64,000 nucleotides of DNA from Rhodoferax sp. GTDB lineage: Bacteria; Pseudomonadota; Gammaproteobacteria; Burkholderiales; Burkholderiaceae_C. Shown here piece after piece: positions 20,786 to 31,669 of the stretch. Within the stretch, counting starts at the first letter, position 1; the number at the start of each line of letters is the position of its first letter. A model generated the notes under the pieces. That model was not told the DNA's origin and made no database searches. It was given only the letters and a program-made list of their open reading frames with translations. Where the stretch lies: the NCBI GenBank assembly GCA_029865845.1, contig JARXAM010000023.1, forward strand, positions 50,663 through 114,662. Direction: 5' to 3'. The position numbers and the translations under genes are program-made.

Positions 20786-23320
20786 TTGATGGCTACTCCT
20801 CAGACGTTGACCGCTTCCAAGGAGCTCGCACGGACGGTGCGACAACAGTTTCTTGCACAGGCCACCGCTGCCCTTGCAGACATGGGTGCTGTGGTGCAGG
20901 AGCGACTCACTGAGCTGATGGACGAGATGACCAACGCACGGGAGTCGCAGACCCGCCGCGATGTGTGGATGGCCTTTCGCCAGAGCCGGTCCGCGTGGGT
21001 GGAGGCTACAGCCAAAGCCTGGCGCGAAAGCCTGCAGCCGATGCCCGCTGCCAAACGTGGCCCCAGTCTTGAGGCCGCCAGCTTCGAGTTGGTGGGCGCG
21101 GAGGTGGTGGAAAACAAAATTCTCGCCTCACGCATGGTGCTGTTTGTGCACGAAAAGGTGTTGCCCCAGCTCGATGACCTGCGTATCCGGATCAAGTATC
21201 TGGAGGCCAGGGAAGACTTGGAGGGCCACGACATCTTCCGTCCAGAAGTGCTGGTGGTCTTGTTGGTTGAGCACTGGACGAAGTCGGGCATGCGGGGTGA
21301 GGCCCTAACGATGGTGATGGACGTGGTTCAGCGCTTGCTGGTGGAGCGCCTGACCCATGCCTACCAAAAGGCCAACGACTACTTGATTCAACACGGGGTG
21401 ATGCCCCATATTGAACTGCATGACCGGGTGAAGATGCCATCCCGGCAAGCGCAAGCGCAGCGACCTGGAGCTGACGTAGTGCCGTCGGCCCCGCAGTCGT
21501 TGGATGGGCATGAGCCCCGAAGCACAGCGTCCGGCTATGCGGCAATCGCGCCGAGTCACCCTGCCCCGCCGCTGCCACGAGGAATGGGCCAGACCTTGCA
21601 GAGTTCGCGCGCGCCAACAATGGTAGCGTCGGGGCCCAACGCCCACAGCCCGACCGCGCCCTTTGGCGGCCGATTGGATTGGGGTGGTGGTACCGGTGTG
21701 CCCTTGGGGCCCGACGGGCCCGCGTCGTCACCAGCCAGTGTGGGGCTTGCGCCGTATTGGCACCAGTCGCTGCGCAGTGACAGTCTGCCAAGTCACCTCG
21801 TGGGCGAGGGGGGCGTTGCACAAGCGGCACCCATAGCAGCCACGCCGCGGACCCGGGCGCATCACCGCGCACAAGGTCTGGTGGGGCAACTGCGCAGATG
21901 GTTTAGCCACTACAGCGGCGTCGAGGGATGGGGCGCAGAGATTCCGCCAGCTTCTCCCGCCCTGAGTTTGGCGCTGGGCCCTGCAGGCACTATGCCCCAC
22001 GGCGACCTGATCGACCCACCGCTTGGCGTGGGGCAGGTTGCAGGCGCATTGCGGGAGCAATCCGAGGCCCTGAAGCAGAAGGCCGAAACCAAAAGCGAAA
22101 AGGCCACCATCGAAATTGTCGACCTGATGTTCCAGGCCATCTTGGCGGAAGAGCGGATTCCGCCGGGAGTGCGGGTGTGGTTTGCCCGGTTGCAGATGCC
22201 GGTGTTGCGTGTCGCACTGGAAGACCCCGACTTTTTGGGCACCACGACCCATCCGGCCCGTCTGCTGATTGACCGCATGGGCTCGTGCGTCATGGGTTTT
22301 GACGATGCGGATGTGCAGAGCCGCATCATCGAAGCGGAAATCCGGCGTGTGGTGCAAGTTGTCGAACAGTACCCAGAGACGGGCAAGCGCGTCTACCAAA
22401 TTGTCTACGACGAGTTCCAGAAATTCCTCTCCAAGTTCCTGACCGAAAGTGGGCCCGCACATCGGCTGGTTACTGTGGCGCAGCAAGTGGAGCAGAAGGA
22501 AGCATTGGCCATCCAATACACCATTGAACTGCGTGACATTCTGAAAGACATGCCGGTGCACGACACGGTGCGGGAGTACATGTTCAAGGTGTGGGCGGAG
22601 GTGCTGGCGGTGTGTGCCTTGCGAAAGGGTGCTCAACATGCCGATACCTTGCATTACAAAACGGCGGCCACCGATCTGATTTGGGCGGCTAGCGCCAAAA
22701 CGCAACGCAACGACCGCACCAAGGTCATTCAGGACTTGCCGGCGTTGCTGATGCGGTTGCGCATGGGCATGGATCTGCTGGGCATGCCAGCCCCGGAGCA
22801 GGAGTCCCACTTGAAGCGACTGAACGACACCATGGCAGATGCGTTTTTGTCCAAGACCCAGCCGGTGTCCCAGGCCACTATCGACGCCATGGCCCAGCGA
22901 CTCAGTCACCTCGAAGACGTGGTCACGGAAGACGGGATGGGTGACTTGCCCCTAGATGCCGAGAGTTTGGAGATGATGCTTGGAATCGATGCGTCGATGA
23001 TTAACGTCGTGTCCGATGGGGGGGCCAAGCCCACTGCGGTGATGCTGGCCTGGGCCCAGGAACTGGAGTTGGGAACGTGGTACACCCTGGACTTTGGGCA
23101 ACAGATCACCGTGGTGCAGTTTGTATGGCGCAGTGCGCGCAAGCACCTGAATTTGTTTGCGCAGGCCGGCGGTACCAGCTACCTGATTCAAGGCGGCCGG
23201 TTGGCCGCCTACCTGCAAGCCGGTTTGCTGCTGCCCCAAGAAGAAGAATCGCTAACGGCGCGCGCCACCCGCAACGCCTTAAGCAAACTAGAGGCAGAGC
23301 CCCAGCGGCTGCTCAAGTAG
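20786..23320 (+). CDS. DUF1631 family protein, function unknown
   Basis: 844 aa; TRRDVWMAFRQSRSAWVEATAKAWRESL and C-terminal LGTWYTLDFGQQITVVQFVWRS patterns; low-complexity Pro/Ser-rich middle. Confidence 0.75.
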   Translation: MMATPQTLTASKELARTVRQQFLAQATAALADMGAVVQERLTELMDEMTNARESQTRRDVWMAFRQSRSAWVEATAKAWRESLQPMPAAKRGPSLEAASFELVGAEVVENKILASRMVLFVHEKVLPQLDDLRIRIKYLEAREDLEGHDIFRPEVLVVLLVEHWTKSGMRGEALTMVMDVVQRLLVERLTHAYQKANDYLIQHGVMPHIELHDRVKMPSRQAQAQRPGADVVPSAPQSLDGHEPRSTASGYAAIAPSHPAPPLPRGMGQTLQSSRAPTMVASGPNAHSPTAPFGGRLDWGGGTGVPLGPDGPASSPASVGLAPYWHQSLRSDSLPSHLVGEGGVAQAAPIAATPRTRAHHRAQGLVGQLRRWFSHYSGVEGWGAEIPPASPALSLALGPAGTMPHGDLIDPPLGVGQVAGALREQSEALKQKAETKSEKATIEIVDLMFQAILAEERIPPGVRVWFARLQMPVLRVALEDPDFLGTTTHPARLLIDRMGSCVMGFDDADVQSRIIEAEIRRVVQVVEQYPETGKRVYQIVYDEFQKFLSKFLTESGPAHRLVTVAQQVEQKEALAIQYTIELRDILKDMPVHDTVREYMFKVWAEVLAVCALRKGAQHADTLHYKTAATDLIWAASAKTQRNDRTKVIQDLPALLMRLRMGMDLLGMPAPEQESHLKRLNDTMADAFLSKTQPVSQATIDAMAQRLSHLEDVVTEDGMGDLPLDAESLEMMLGIDASMINVVSDGGAKPTAVMLAWAQELELGTWYTLDFGQQITVVQFVWRSARKHLNLFAQAGGTSYLIQGGRLAAYLQAGLLLPQEEESLTARATRNALSKLEAEPQRLLK

Positions 23321-23340
23321 GGTGCTATAGCACTGCGTCC

Positions 23341-23835
23341 TTAATGCCATGTGCGGCACAGCCCGTCGTCGCAGAGTTCATCGAGCAACCATGTGTCGGG
23401 CGTGTGCCCCAAGGCCTTGAGTACCACCAAGATAACGAGTTTCAGATTGTCCACGGACAGTGGAAATTGGCCGACCGCCAGTGCCCGGTCCAACACCACT
23501 TCCCGCAGCGCGGGGGGCACCATGCCAGCCCGTTCCAAAAAAATCAGGTAGTCCAAACACGCCACGCCTAGCGCCTGTTCCGCGTCGGCATACGCCCGTG
23601 TGCTCAGCGCGCTGGGCCCATGCTCGCGCGTGCCCTTTGGCAGGGTACCCGCCAGGGGTGGCGCTGTGGCGGGGTATAAGGTCGTGCCATCCAGCCCACA
23701 GAGCCACTCCATCGCCTGCGTGACCGATTGGAAGTCAAAGCCTGCGGAGCACAAGGTGCGCTGCAGGCGGGCGGGCTCAGGGCGTGGACCCAGGGTGTTG
23801 AAATGGTGGTAAACAAAGGCAAGCACATCAAACAT
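23341..23835 (-). CDS. smg: Smg / DUF494 family protein
   Basis: 164 aa from ATG at 23835: MFDVLAFVYHHFN...; next to dprA. Longer track ORF (to 24378) overlaps dprA antiparallel-frame and is not credible upstream. Confidence 0.85.
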   Translation of the reverse strand: MFDVLAFVYHHFNTLGPRPEPARLQRTLCSAGFDFQSVTQAMEWLCGLDGTTLYPATAPPLAGTLPKGTREHGPSALSTRAYADAEQALGVACLDYLIFLERAGMVPPALREVVLDRALAVGQFPLSVDNLKLVILVVLKALGHTPDTWLLDELCDDGLCRTWH

Positions 23836-23924
23836 GGCAGCCAATGTAGCGTCAAAAAACGCATTGGACACCGGGCTCCAGAACAGCCGCGCTTTTCTGC
23901 GCTTTGCCTGACTCGCAGGGTTCG

Positions 23925-25163
23925 CTAGCCGGAGAAAATCCGCTGAAACCTGCCACCTGGAAGGCGGGCGACCCAACCGCCAATCTCCAAACCCATCAGC
24001 AATGCCTGCAAGGTGGCAGTGTCCATGCCGCAGCGGGCTTGCAGCGCATCCAGACCCATGGGGTCGTGCCCCAGCGCAAGGAGCAGGCCCGACTCCACGC
24101 CAGACAGGCCTGCCAGCGTATCCGCACCGTTCGCCGATGCTGGGTCCGTCGCCGCAGGAGCCAGGGGCGCACCCGTCAACGCAAACGCGTCCAGCACATC
24201 CTGCGCAGACTCCACCAAAGAGGCCCCTTGTTTGATCAGCGCATGGCACCCACGCGCTTGGGTGGAGTGGATGGAGCCGGGTATGGCGAAAACGTCTTTG
24301 CCTTGCTCGGCCGCCAACTGGGCAGTAATGAGCGACCCCGACTTGAGGGCTGCCTCCACGACCAAGGTGCCCTTGCACAAGCCCGCAATGAGGCGATTGC
24401 GCCTGGGAAAGTTGGCGGCCAAGGGGGGCGTACCCAGTGGATACTCGCTCAGTAGCAGGCCGCGCTGCGCGATGCGATGCGCAAGGTCGAAGTGCCCTTT
24501 GGGGTAGACCCTGTCCAGGCCCGTTCCCACCACGGCCACGGTTGCCCAGCCCGGTCCGGCATGCCCCGTGAGTGCGCCTTCGTGGGCTGCGCCATCGATT
24601 CCCAGGGCCAAACCGGACACTACGGTCAGGCCAGCTTGCGCCAGACTCTCTGCAAATTGCCGGCCGTTTTGCACACCTTGTGGCGTGGGGTTGCGGCTGC
24701 CCACGATGGCCACACCCGCGTCGGTGCAGTGCGCGAAACTGGCGGCCAAGTTGTGTGCCTGCCCCAAGGCGTACAGCAAGATTGGCGGGTCCTCGATGTT
24801 TAGCAACGCTTGCGGGTAGTCCACCTCGCCCAGGGCGACCACGCGGCGCTCCAGCGGCGACGCGCCAAGCCAGTCAAGGGTGGTGGACAACAGAGTCTGC
24901 AAGTCAGGGGGTTCGCTTCGCAGTGCGCGGGCCTGCGCTGCGGTCACACATCGCAATAGGGCCGATTCGCTGGCTTGGAAGATGTCCTCCACCAGTCCAA
25001 ACTGGCGCAGCAAGACGCGCCCTGTCGCCGGTCCGACACCGCTTGTGAGGCCCAGGCGCAGCCAGGCCCGTAGTTCAGAGTCTTCCAATGTCAGGGCCTT
25101 TGCGTCAATGGTTCCGGGGGGTGACCAAGCGCGCACCCACCCGCACGCCATCGGTGATTTCAA
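23925..25163 (-). CDS. dprA: DNA-processing protein DprA/Smf
   Basis: VAIVGSRNPTPQGVQNGRQFAESLAQAGLTVVSGLALGIDGAAHEGAL; FPRRNRLIAGL; exact start uncertain. Confidence 0.95.
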   Translation of the reverse strand: MKSPMACGWVRAWSPPGTIDAKALTLEDSELRAWLRLGLTSGVGPATGRVLLRQFGLVEDIFQASESALLRCVTAAQARALRSEPPDLQTLLSTTLDWLGASPLERRVVALGEVDYPQALLNIEDPPILLYALGQAHNLAASFAHCTDAGVAIVGSRNPTPQGVQNGRQFAESLAQAGLTVVSGLALGIDGAAHEGALTGHAGPGWATVAVVGTGLDRVYPKGHFDLAHRIAQRGLLLSEYPLGTPPLAANFPRRNRLIAGLCKGTLVVEAALKSGSLITAQLAAEQGKDVFAIPGSIHSTQARGCHALIKQGASLVESAQDVLDAFALTGAPLAPAATDPASANGADTLAGLSGVESGLLLALGHDPMGLDALQARCGMDTATLQALLMGLEIGGWVARLPGGRFQRIFSG

Positions 25164-26346
25164 GAATCAGCCCATAAGACACGCGTTCGTACACCGCAAA
25201 GACCATGAGCAAGCCGTTGCGTTCATCGGGCAGCTTCATCAAGGGCTTGGCCGGGTCGGTGCGGTCGATCAGGCGCTGCCCGTCCTTTTGGATCGCCAGC
25301 ACATGTCCAGATTCGATGCCGTCCCGGCGTCCCAAGTTCATGGCCACGACTTGGTTTTGGGATGCATTGAGGATGGAGGTGCTGCCGTAGACCGAAATAA
25401 TGCGCCCGCTCACGGGGCCCTGCGGTGCGCGTGGCGTGTAGCTGCTAAACCCTTTTGGGGGTTCGGGCAGTAAGCGGTCTCCTATCCGGATTTCTTCTTT
25501 GGCGGTAAGTATGTCAATGGTGGCGGGCACCTCGGCACTGACCATGCCACCCTCTGCGTTGCGAACCTCGGCGCTGGTCTCTCCCCGCACGACGGCAGCC
25601 CGCCCGATGTATTGGGCCTCGTAGGCCAGTATCTCTGCGGTGTCAGGGTCTTTGAGTGCAATCGCGTTGCGAAAGACACGCATCAGGGGCGACGGCATCT
25701 GGTCTTGCACGACCAATGGTGCTGCGGTGCCCCGCGCGTAGGCCCGGTCACCGCGCCCCAAGAGCACGCGCTCTTCTTGGGTTGCCACAATGCGCGCGGC
25801 CTGGCTCAAGCCCGCCGCATCAACGACCAGTGGCTCGGCCAAGAAGGCCTCTATGACATGGGTTCGCAAGGTGGGGAGTGCGTTATCGGGCAAGGCTTGG
25901 TTGCGTATGCCGGGGCTCATGCGCACCGTGGGAATGCCGGTGCCACTGCTTGCCGCATCCGACGAGCCCATCGGCTGCGCCAAGGACAGGGTTGCCACCC
26001 CGTTTGTGCGGTCCAACACCAGAATTTGTCCGGGGTAAATGCGATGCGGATTCCTGATGTCCTCCAAATTCATCCCCCACAACTCAGGCCACCGCCATGG
26101 ACTTTTCAGGTACATCGAGGCAATGCCCCACAAGGTGTCGCCCGGCACCACGGTATACCGTTCAGGGGCATTCGCAGAAAGCTCTCCGAGCGGCACGCCG
26201 TTTTGGGCGACTGCCTGAGCCGTTTGCCGCTGTGCCGGGGTAATCGGAAAATTTTGAGACCAAGCCTCTGTAGCCAGCCAAACGCCAGTGCATGCCACCA
26301 GTGCCCGAAGCGCTGGATGTGGATAGGCCAACAAGAATGTCGTCAT
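25105..26346 (-). CDS. LysM peptidoglycan-binding domain protein
   Basis: RYTVVPGDTLWGIASMYLKSPWRWPELWGMN...IYPGQILVL; signal peptide from ATG at 26346. Confidence 0.9.
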   Translation of the reverse strand: MTTFLLAYPHPALRALVACTGVWLATEAWSQNFPITPAQRQTAQAVAQNGVPLGELSANAPERYTVVPGDTLWGIASMYLKSPWRWPELWGMNLEDIRNPHRIYPGQILVLDRTNGVATLSLAQPMGSSDAASSGTGIPTVRMSPGIRNQALPDNALPTLRTHVIEAFLAEPLVVDAAGLSQAARIVATQEERVLLGRGDRAYARGTAAPLVVQDQMPSPLMRVFRNAIALKDPDTAEILAYEAQYIGRAAVVRGETSAEVRNAEGGMVSAEVPATIDILTAKEEIRIGDRLLPEPPKGFSSYTPRAPQGPVSGRIISVYGSTSILNASQNQVVAMNLGRRDGIESGHVLAIQKDGQRLIDRTDPAKPLMKLPDERNGLLMVFAVYERVSYGLILEITDGVRVGARLVTPRNH

Positions 26347-26486
26347 AAAGTGCAGAACGAAATGATTACGGGGACAGTACGCCCGATTTTGCGCCCAAGC
26401 CCTCGGGGGCGGCAATGTATTTGAAAGCCCGCGCGGAGGACGGATTCCAAAAAGGCGAAAATACCAAGCTCTCCTAGGCAGCATAC

Positions 26487-26996
26487 ATGGCAATACTCTC
26501 CATTCTCCAATTCCCCGATGCACGGTTGCACACTGTTGCAAAACCCGTGGCCCATGTGGACGATCGCATCCGTACTCTGACCGCCGACATGTTGCAAACC
26601 ATGTACGCAGCCCAAGGCATCGGTCTGGCCGCCAGCCAAGTGGACGTCCACGAGCGGGTCATTGTGATTGATGTGTCCGAGGAGCGCGATCAGCCCATGG
26701 TTTTGATCAACCCCGAATTGGTATGGACCAGCCCCACCACCCACCTCAATGAAGAGGGCTGTTTGTCTGTGCCCGGAATCTATGACGGCGTGACACGCTT
26801 TGACGCGGTGCATTGCCAGGCCATGGACGCCGATGGTCACAGCCGTGTCATCAAGGCTGAGGGCTTGCTGGCGGTGTGTATCCAGCATGAGATGGACCAC
26901 CTGTTGGGCAAGGTGTTTGTGGAATACCTCTCTCCGCTCAAGCGCAACCGCATCAAAACCAAAATGCTCAAGGCCCAGCGCGAGGGCGCGCGCTAA
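26487..26996 (+). CDS. def: Peptide deformylase
   Basis: 169 aa; [49 protein letters not shown]. Confidence 0.97.
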   Translation: MAILSILQFPDARLHTVAKPVAHVDDRIRTLTADMLQTMYAAQGIGLAASQVDVHERVIVIDVSEERDQPMVLINPELVWTSPTTHLNEEGCLSVPGIYDGVTRFDAVHCQAMDADGHSRVIKAEGLLAVCIQHEMDHLLGKVFVEYLSPLKRNRIKTKMLKAQREGAR

Positions 26997-28028
26997 ATGT
27001 CGGCCTTGCAGCGCCCCTTGCGCATCATTTTTGCGGGCACGCCCGAGTTTGCCCGCGTGGCTTTGGCCGCGTTGCATGCAGCCGGTCACACCATTGCCTT
27101 GGTGATGAGCCAGCCCGACCGGCCCGCCGGCCGGGGCATGAAATTGCAAGCCTCCGCGGTCAAGCAGTTTGCAATCGAGCACGGCATACCGGTGTCGCAG
27201 CCCCGCAGCCTGCGCCTGGAGGGCAAGTTCCCCGAGGACGCCGCCCTGGCGCGCCAAGCCATCGCCGACGCACGTGCGGACGTGATGGTGGTGGCCGCCT
27301 ACGGGCTGATCTTGCCCCAATGGGTGCTCGACGACATGGGGGGCGTGCGCGACGGTGGACGCACCCGACTGGGTTGCCTGAACATTCACGGCTCGCTGCT
27401 GCCCCGCTGGCGTGGTGCCGCACCGATCCACCGGGCCATAGAGAGCGGCGATGCGCAAACGGGCGTCACCATCATGCAAATGGACGTGGGGTTGGACACC
27501 GGCGACATGCTGCTCACGCAAGCGCTGCCGGTGGCACAGGACGACACCACCGCCACCTTGCATGACAAGGTGGCGGCGCTGGGGGCTCGTATGGTGGTGC
27601 AGGCGCTCGACCTGGCAACGCAAGGGGCCCTGCGGCCTGTGCCTCAGCCGTCCGAGGGGGTCACTTACGCCCACAAAATTGAAAAAGACGAAGCACCCAT
27701 TCGCTGGACCGATGATGCCGCCTGCATCGTGCGTCGTATTCGTGCGTTCAACCCCTTTCCCGGTGCCACGACGGGGCTGCGCGGGGAGGCCATCAAGGTC
27801 TGGGCTGCCCACGTGGGTGCTGGCTCCGTGGCCGGGGCCGCGCACGGGCAGGTGATTGCGGCAGGGCCTGAGGGCATCGTCGTGGCGGCCCACGAGTCGG
27901 CGGTGGTCCTGACGGCGTTGCAGCGCCCTGGCGGCAAACGCATGGCGGTGGCCGACTTTGTGCGTGGCATGCCCTTGGAGCTGGGAGAGCGCTTGGACAT
28001 GCCGCCCGCACCGGTGCCCGTGGCCTGA
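26997..28028 (+). CDS. fmt: Methionyl-tRNA formyltransferase
   Basis: [47 protein letters not shown]; abuts def. Confidence 0.97.
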   Translation: MSALQRPLRIIFAGTPEFARVALAALHAAGHTIALVMSQPDRPAGRGMKLQASAVKQFAIEHGIPVSQPRSLRLEGKFPEDAALARQAIADARADVMVVAAYGLILPQWVLDDMGGVRDGGRTRLGCLNIHGSLLPRWRGAAPIHRAIESGDAQTGVTIMQMDVGLDTGDMLLTQALPVAQDDTTATLHDKVAALGARMVVQALDLATQGALRPVPQPSEGVTYAHKIEKDEAPIRWTDDAACIVRRIRAFNPFPGATTGLRGEAIKVWAAHVGAGSVAGAAHGQVIAAGPEGIVVAAHESAVVLTALQRPGGKRMAVADFVRGMPLELGERLDMPPAPVPVA

Positions 28029-28768
28029 TGTTTTTTCTCTCTGCCATTCGTCGGCACCCGGAATTCCGGCGGGGCTTTTTCGACATGGCTGGCGTGGCCC
28101 CCGGCATTGCGGCCTGGGGCTTGATGACGGGCGTGGCCATGGTCCAGTCCGGCCTGAGCACCACGGAGGCACTGCTCATGGCCACCACTGTGTTTGCGGG
28201 CAGTTCCCAACTGGCGGCCATGCCGCTGATCCAGGCGGGCGCGCCCATGTGGGTCATCCTCGCCACGGGGTTTTGTGTGAATTTGCGGTTTGTGGTGTTC
28301 AGCGCCCACTTGCGCCCCTACCTGATGCATTTGCCGCGCTGGCAGCGTTTGGTGACAGGTTACCTGTCTGCGGACCTGACCTACGTGTTGTTCACCCAGC
28401 GCTACCCGCAGCCGGGCCCCAGCGCGCCTGCGCGGGAGGGGCAGATCGCCTACCTGGCCGGCAATGGTGGCATCAACTGGGCAAGCTGGGTGCTTAGCAG
28501 CGTGGCCGGGGTCATTTTGGCCAACTTTGTGCCGACCACATGGGGTCTGGGTTTTGCGGGAATTTTGGCATTGGTGGGCATGCTGGCCTCTTTGGCAGAC
28601 ACCCGCATGCGCTGGGTGTCTGCCGCAGTGGCGGGCGCCGCAGCCGTTGCCGCATTTGCGCTCCCGCTCAAGCTCAATATCTTGGTGGCCATTGCGGCGG
28701 CGGTGACGGCGTGCTTGTTGCTGGAGGCCCGTTTGCCCTCCCACGGCAATGATGGGCGAGGTGCCTGA
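28028..28768 (+). CDS. azlC: AzlC-family branched-chain amino acid exporter subunit
   Basis: 246 aa; VFAGSSQLAAMPLIQAGAPMWVILATGFCVNLRFVVFSAHLRPYL. Confidence 0.88.
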   Translation: MFFLSAIRRHPEFRRGFFDMAGVAPGIAAWGLMTGVAMVQSGLSTTEALLMATTVFAGSSQLAAMPLIQAGAPMWVILATGFCVNLRFVVFSAHLRPYLMHLPRWQRLVTGYLSADLTYVLFTQRYPQPGPSAPAREGQIAYLAGNGGINWASWVLSSVAGVILANFVPTTWGLGFAGILALVGMLASLADTRMRWVSAAVAGAAAVAAFALPLKLNILVAIAAAVTACLLLEARLPSHGNDGRGA

Positions 28769-29127
28769 TGGCTGACTGGTTTGCCGCTACGGATGCGTGG
28801 ACGGTACTCACCATCCTGGGCCTGGCAGGTGTGACGGTGGTAACGCGTTCGTTCTTTTTCATTTTCGACAAGGACTGGACCTTGCCCCCCTGGGCCCAGC
28901 GCGGCCTTCAGTACGCGCCCATCGCGGCGCTCTCCGCCGTGATCGTGCCGGAAATGGTGATGTTGCAGGGTCAGCTCATTCATACGCTGAAAGACGCACG
29001 GCTCTATGCCGTGGCGGCGGGGCTGGCCTATTTCTTTTGGCGGCGGGGGCAAGGGCAGGCCGTGTTGGGCACCATTTTGTCGGGCATGGCGGTGTACCTG
29101 CCGCTGCACATTGGGTGGGGTTGGTAG
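28768..29127 (+). CDS. azlD: AzlD-domain membrane protein
   Basis: 119 aa with several TM segments; GVTVVTRSFFFIF...PPWAQRGLQYAPIAALSAVIVPEM; overlaps azlC stop. Confidence 0.82.
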   Translation: MADWFAATDAWTVLTILGLAGVTVVTRSFFFIFDKDWTLPPWAQRGLQYAPIAALSAVIVPEMVMLQGQLIHTLKDARLYAVAAGLAYFFWRRGQGQAVLGTILSGMAVYLPLHIGWGW

Positions 29128-29286
29128 GCTGCGCGGCGCGGCTGTTCCTGCACAGGGGCGGTGTGGTACGTTGCTGTTACGAGGCGTTGCGGCAAGGCGC
29201 ACTTCTACAATGGGGGGCGTTGCCGCTCAGGGCGGAAGCAGCGTCTGAAATCCCCATTCCATTTCCATTTTTCCAAGGTTGATCTC

Positions 29287-30480
29287 ATGCAAGTGATCCG
29301 TTTCTCCGATCTGGTGGCGCAAGGCCAAGTGGCCGGCAAGCGTGTGTTTATCCGCGCCGACTTGAACGTTCCCCAGGACGATGCTGGCCACATTACCGAA
29401 GACACCCGCATTCGCGCCAGCATTCCTTGCATTGAGATGGCCCTCCAGGCCGGTGCCGCTGTGATGGTGACCAGCCACCTGGGACGCCCCACCGAGGGCG
29501 AGTTCAAGCCCGAAGATTCGTTGGCACCCGTTGCCCAGCGCATGGGCGAGTTGATGGGCCGACAAATCCCCGTGCTGGCCAATTGGACCGACGGCGTGAC
29601 GGTTGCACCTGGCCAGTTGGTGATGTTGGAAAACTGCCGCGTCAACAAGGGCGAGAAAAAGAACAATGAAGAACTGGCCAAAAAAATGGCGGCGCTTTGC
29701 GACATTTTTGTGCACGATGCTTTTGGCACCGCCCACCGCGCGGAGGCCTCGACCTACGGCATCGCCCAATTCGCGCCCATCGCTTGCGCCGGCCCCTTGT
29801 TGGCGGCCGAAATGGACGCGATCTCCAAAGCCCTACTGGCACCCAAACGGCCCCTGGTGGCTATCGTGGCAGGCTCCAAGGTGTCGACCAAACTCACCAT
29901 TCTCAAAAGCTTGGCCGCCAATGTGGACCAACTCATCGTGGGCGGCGGTATTGCCAATACCTTCATGCTGGCGGCCGGGTTGAAAATCGGCAAGAGCTTG
30001 GCCGAGCCTGATTTGTTGGCCGAGGCCACCGCAGTGATCGAGGCCATGAAGGCACGCGGCGCTGCCGTGCCTATTCCGACCGATGTGGTGACTGCCAAGA
30101 CCTTTGCGGCGGATGCGCCCGCCACCATCAAGGCCGCCACCGAGGTGGCTGACGACGACTTGATTCTTGACATCGGCCCCCAAACCGCCCAGGCCTTGGC
30201 CGAGCAACTCAAAAAAGCCGGCACGATAGTGTGGAACGGCCCGGTCGGTGTGTTCGAATTCGCCGCATTTGAAAATGGCACCAAGGTCATTGCCCACGCG
30301 ATTGCCGAGAGCAGCGCGTTCAGCATTGCCGGTGGCGGTGACACGCTGGCCGCGATTGCCAAGTACGGCATCGAAAAACAGGTGGGCTACATCTCCACGG
30401 GCGGCGGTGCGTTCCTGGAAGTGCTGGAGGGCAAGACCCTGCCAGCTTTTGAAATCTTGGGCAAACGCGCTGCAGGCTGA
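29287..30480 (+). CDS. pgk: Phosphoglycerate kinase
   Basis: [68 protein letters not shown]. Confidence 0.98.
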   Translation: MQVIRFSDLVAQGQVAGKRVFIRADLNVPQDDAGHITEDTRIRASIPCIEMALQAGAAVMVTSHLGRPTEGEFKPEDSLAPVAQRMGELMGRQIPVLANWTDGVTVAPGQLVMLENCRVNKGEKKNNEELAKKMAALCDIFVHDAFGTAHRAEASTYGIAQFAPIACAGPLLAAEMDAISKALLAPKRPLVAIVAGSKVSTKLTILKSLAANVDQLIVGGGIANTFMLAAGLKIGKSLAEPDLLAEATAVIEAMKARGAAVPIPTDVVTAKTFAADAPATIKAATEVADDDLILDIGPQTAQALAEQLKKAGTIVWNGPVGVFEFAAFENGTKVIAHAIAESSAFSIAGGGDTLAAIAKYGIEKQVGYISTGGGAFLEVLEGKTLPAFEILGKRAAG

Positions 30481-30526
30481 GTTTTTTCCATGCGCACAGA
30501 CGGTGCGCCGATTGGACGCGCGCCTA

Positions 30527-31501
30527 TCAGGCGGGCGTACGTGGGGCAGGGGGGGGCACGATGTTGCTGCGAACTTTTCCCACGCCCTCTGCTTTGGCCA
30601 AGTCGAGCTGGGTGCGTGCCTCCTGCAAAAAGCCGACAACGGTTCCCGGGCACGCATGGGTGCGGGTGACCACGCCGGCGCTCACCGTGATGTGTTGCAG
30701 TGACGCTTGGTGCGGCACCACGGAGCCCAGATTGCCGACCTGCCGAACCATGTCATGGGCAAGCGCGCGGGCGTCTGCGGGGGATGTGTCGGGCAACAAG
30801 CATGCAAATTCTTCCCCCGCAAAGCGGGCCACGACGTCCGCTGGCCGACGCACCACGGCCTTGAGCGTGGACGCAATGCGCCGAAGCCCTTCATCGCCCG
30901 CTTGGTGGCCGTAGCGCGCGTTGTAGGCACTGAAATGGTCGATATCGACCAAGATCAACGACAGGGGCATGCCGCTGCGCGTGGAGCGTGCCCACTCCGA
31001 TGCCAATTGGTGGTCAAAAAAGCGCCGGTTAAACACTCCGGAAAGCCCATCCCACAGTACCAGCTTGTCCAGCATGTCCGCTTGGAATTTCAGCGTCAGA
31101 TGGGTGTGTACCCTGGCACGCACTACGGCGGGCGTGATCGGTTTGGTCACGCAGTCGGCGGCACCCAGGCTCAAGCTATGGGTTTCTTGGCCCGGGTCTG
31201 ACCGTGCCGTCACCATGATGACAGGTACCTTCGCGGTGGATGGCGCAGCCTTGAGCGCCTTGCATACGGCAAACCCGTCCATGCCAGGCATTTGTACATC
31301 GAGCAAGATCAAATCCGGGACCACGCTTTGGCACAGCCCCAATGCCTGCGCGCCGCTGGTGGCCATGTACACCTGGTAGTCGTCACACAGCGCCTGAACC
31401 AATAGCTCCATGTGTGCAGGTTGGTCGTCTACCACCAGAACACTGGGCTTGCCATGGGTGCTGTCCAGCAGGGCAGAGGCGGAGGCCGAATCGGGGTTCA
31501 T
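30527..31501 (-). CDS. Response regulator with GGDEF-type diguanylate cyclase domain
   Basis: Receiver DLILLDVQMPGMDGFAVC; GGDEF domain DGLSGVFNRRFFDHQL, variant signature RFAGEEF. Confidence 0.9.
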   Translation of the reverse strand: MNPDSASASALLDSTHGKPSVLVVDDQPAHMELLVQALCDDYQVYMATSGAQALGLCQSVVPDLILLDVQMPGMDGFAVCKALKAAPSTAKVPVIMVTARSDPGQETHSLSLGAADCVTKPITPAVVRARVHTHLTLKFQADMLDKLVLWDGLSGVFNRRFFDHQLASEWARSTRSGMPLSLILVDIDHFSAYNARYGHQAGDEGLRRIASTLKAVVRRPADVVARFAGEEFACLLPDTSPADARALAHDMVRQVGNLGSVVPHQASLQHITVSAGVVTRTHACPGTVVGFLQEARTQLDLAKAEGVGKVRSNIVPPPAPRTPA

Positions 31502-31669
31502 AGTTCAATTGGTCGGGCCATTGAAAAAGAAAAAGGCCCCTATTGCAGCACGGTCTATGCAGTTGCCAACCCCGTAGTTACCCGTCGCCGCAGCGTCTTG
31601 TGCCTGCTATGTAACTGAGGTACGGGTAGGCGTGTGAGAATAGGTAACTACCCTCAAGGAGACTCATCT

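Noticed and set aside
23322-23333. GTGCTATAGCAC 12-bp palindrome in the DUF1631/smg convergent gap
   Set aside because: Too short to be significant and no T-run for a terminator.
23836-24378. N-terminal extension of the smg ORF
   Set aside because: Overlaps dprA; the conserved MFDVLAFVYHHF start is at 23835.
26343-28172. 609-aa minus-strand ORF opposite def/fmt
   Set aside because: Covered by well-supported def and fmt; composition typical of an antisense frame.
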